The notes under the pieces were generated by a model that was not told the origin of the DNA, ran no database searches, and saw only the letters and a list, made by a program, of their open reading frames with translations. From an uncultured Planctomycetaceae bacterium (GTDB lineage Bacteria; Planctomycetota; Planctomycetia; Pirellulales; UBA1268), in the NCBI GenBank assembly GCA_937926325.1, contig CALAZQ010000203.1, forward strand, positions 1-6,467: a stretch of 6,467 nt of DNA, in the 5' to 3' direction. Positions 6,024 through 6,467 of the stretch are shown here, piece after piece (the stretch's first letter is position 1; each line of letters begins with the position of its first letter). Made by a program: the position numbers and the translations under genes.

Positions 6024-6467
6024 TCAGGCAGCAGCCGGAATCATCACCCCACGGGTGAAGACCATGGCCGCACCTGAGGCAATGATTTTCTGCCGGGCTT
6101 TCCGGTCGGCTTTGTAGCCGAAGAAGAGCGGACGGATATCGTCGTCGGGATGAGCCGAGCGGAAGCGGTCGATGACCGCCAAAAACCCCTCGACCTCCTT
6201 CAGGCTCACGGAGGCCTTGGCCTCACAGACGACGACCACCGGCTTGCCCGCGATCGTCCCCCGGACAACGACGTCAATTTCTCGATGCTTGCGGCCGATC
6301 AGCAGGTCTTCCGGGCCAGCCGATTCGATCTGCATCTGCCAATGCTTTTCAAGCAGTTCGGGCACGAGGTCGCAGGCGAAGTCTTCAAGACTGCCCCCGA
6401 GAGCGTTGGAGAGCCCGCCGACCTGCTTGGCAAGATCACGTACCGCCCACTCGGTCTGCTTCTGGGC
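6024..6467 (-). CDS. PD-(D/E)XK nuclease-like protein, DUF3782-type, N-terminus beyond window
   Basis: The 147 C-terminal residues are visible, and the frame is open to the window edge. Counting from the first visible codon, they start with a helical, possibly coiled-coil stretch (QTEWAVRDLAKQVGG), then GGLSNALGGSLEDF (17-30). The nuclease-fold core follows: EID with D65 in the strand EIDVVV, then VVVVCEAKAS with E82 and K84. This makes the D...ExK triad of the PD-(D/E)XK superfamily. The end has LFFGYKADRKA and AAMVFTRG. Proteins with a GGL-N-G-E region before such a core are commonly labelled DUF3782 or 'hypothetical'. Some members of the superfamily cut or repair DNA, but this family's role is not established. 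The in-frame GTG at 6363-6365 should not be taken as the start, because the conserved helical part lies upstream of it. The gene is convergent with bioA, with no operon partner visible. Confidence 0.75.
   Translation of the reverse strand, partial: AQKQTEWAVRDLAKQVGGLSNALGGSLEDFACDLVPELLEKHWQMQIESAGPEDLLIGRKHREIDVVVRGTIAGKPVVVVCEAKASVSLKEVEGFLAVIDRFRSAHPDDDIRPLFFGYKADRKARQKIIASGAAMVFTRGVMIPAAA

Noticed and set aside
6024..6365. 113-residue version of the nuclease-like gene starting at the GTG at 6365
   Set aside because: The same frame stays open to the window edge, and the codons upstream encode the conserved GGLSNALGGSLEDF region. The GTG is therefore an internal Val codon.
1..6467. tRNA, rRNA, CRISPR, insertion sequence or riboswitch
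   Set aside because: I looked on both strands and saw no cloverleaf with a CCA end, no regularly spaced repeats, no transposase motif and no recognisable riboswitch core. Nearly all the DNA is accounted for by the four genes.

Overview
The window is about 6.5 kb of GC-rich DNA (roughly 60-65% by eye) with four protein genes. Two of them run off the window edges. I see no tRNA, rRNA, CRISPR array, transposase or plasmid function. The best guess for the source is the phylum Planctomycetota. This rests on the architecture of the giant ResB-CcsA fusion, the small lipoprotein paired with it, and the overall base composition. It is an inference from remembered family features, not a search result.

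Layout: (1) 1-3666, minus strand: a very large cytochrome c synthase, a fusion of ResB/CcsB and CcsA/ResC, of which 1222 residues are visible. The reading frame is open from the start codon to the window edge, and only the extreme C-terminus is missing. (2) 3731-4405, minus strand: a 224-residue predicted lipoprotein of unknown function, 64 bp upstream of the synthase and probably in the same operon. (3) 4406-4544: a divergent intergenic region with three consecutive short inverted repeats. (4) 4545-5963, plus strand: bioA, the PLP-dependent DAPA aminotransferase of biotin synthesis. (5) 5964-6023: a short convergent gap with two small hairpins. (6) 6024-6467, minus strand: the C-terminal part of a PD-(D/E)XK nuclease-like protein resembling DUF3782, whose N-terminus is beyond the window.

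Functionally, genes 1 and 2 form a cytochrome c maturation (System II) unit. The fusion would carry heme across the cytoplasmic membrane and attach it to apocytochromes c, and the lipoprotein is a possible extracytoplasmic partner. bioA is divergent and belongs to an unrelated pathway; no other biotin gene is visible. The nuclease-like gene is unrelated to both. Nothing here is clearly a new system. The points most worth a second look are the unusually elaborated CcsBA architecture with its conserved lipoprotein partner, the cluster of inverted repeats between the divergent genes, a 10-bp direct repeat over the ccsBA ribosome-binding region, and a BioA whose active-site residues look like the lysine-using Bacillus type rather than the SAM-using E. 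coli type.
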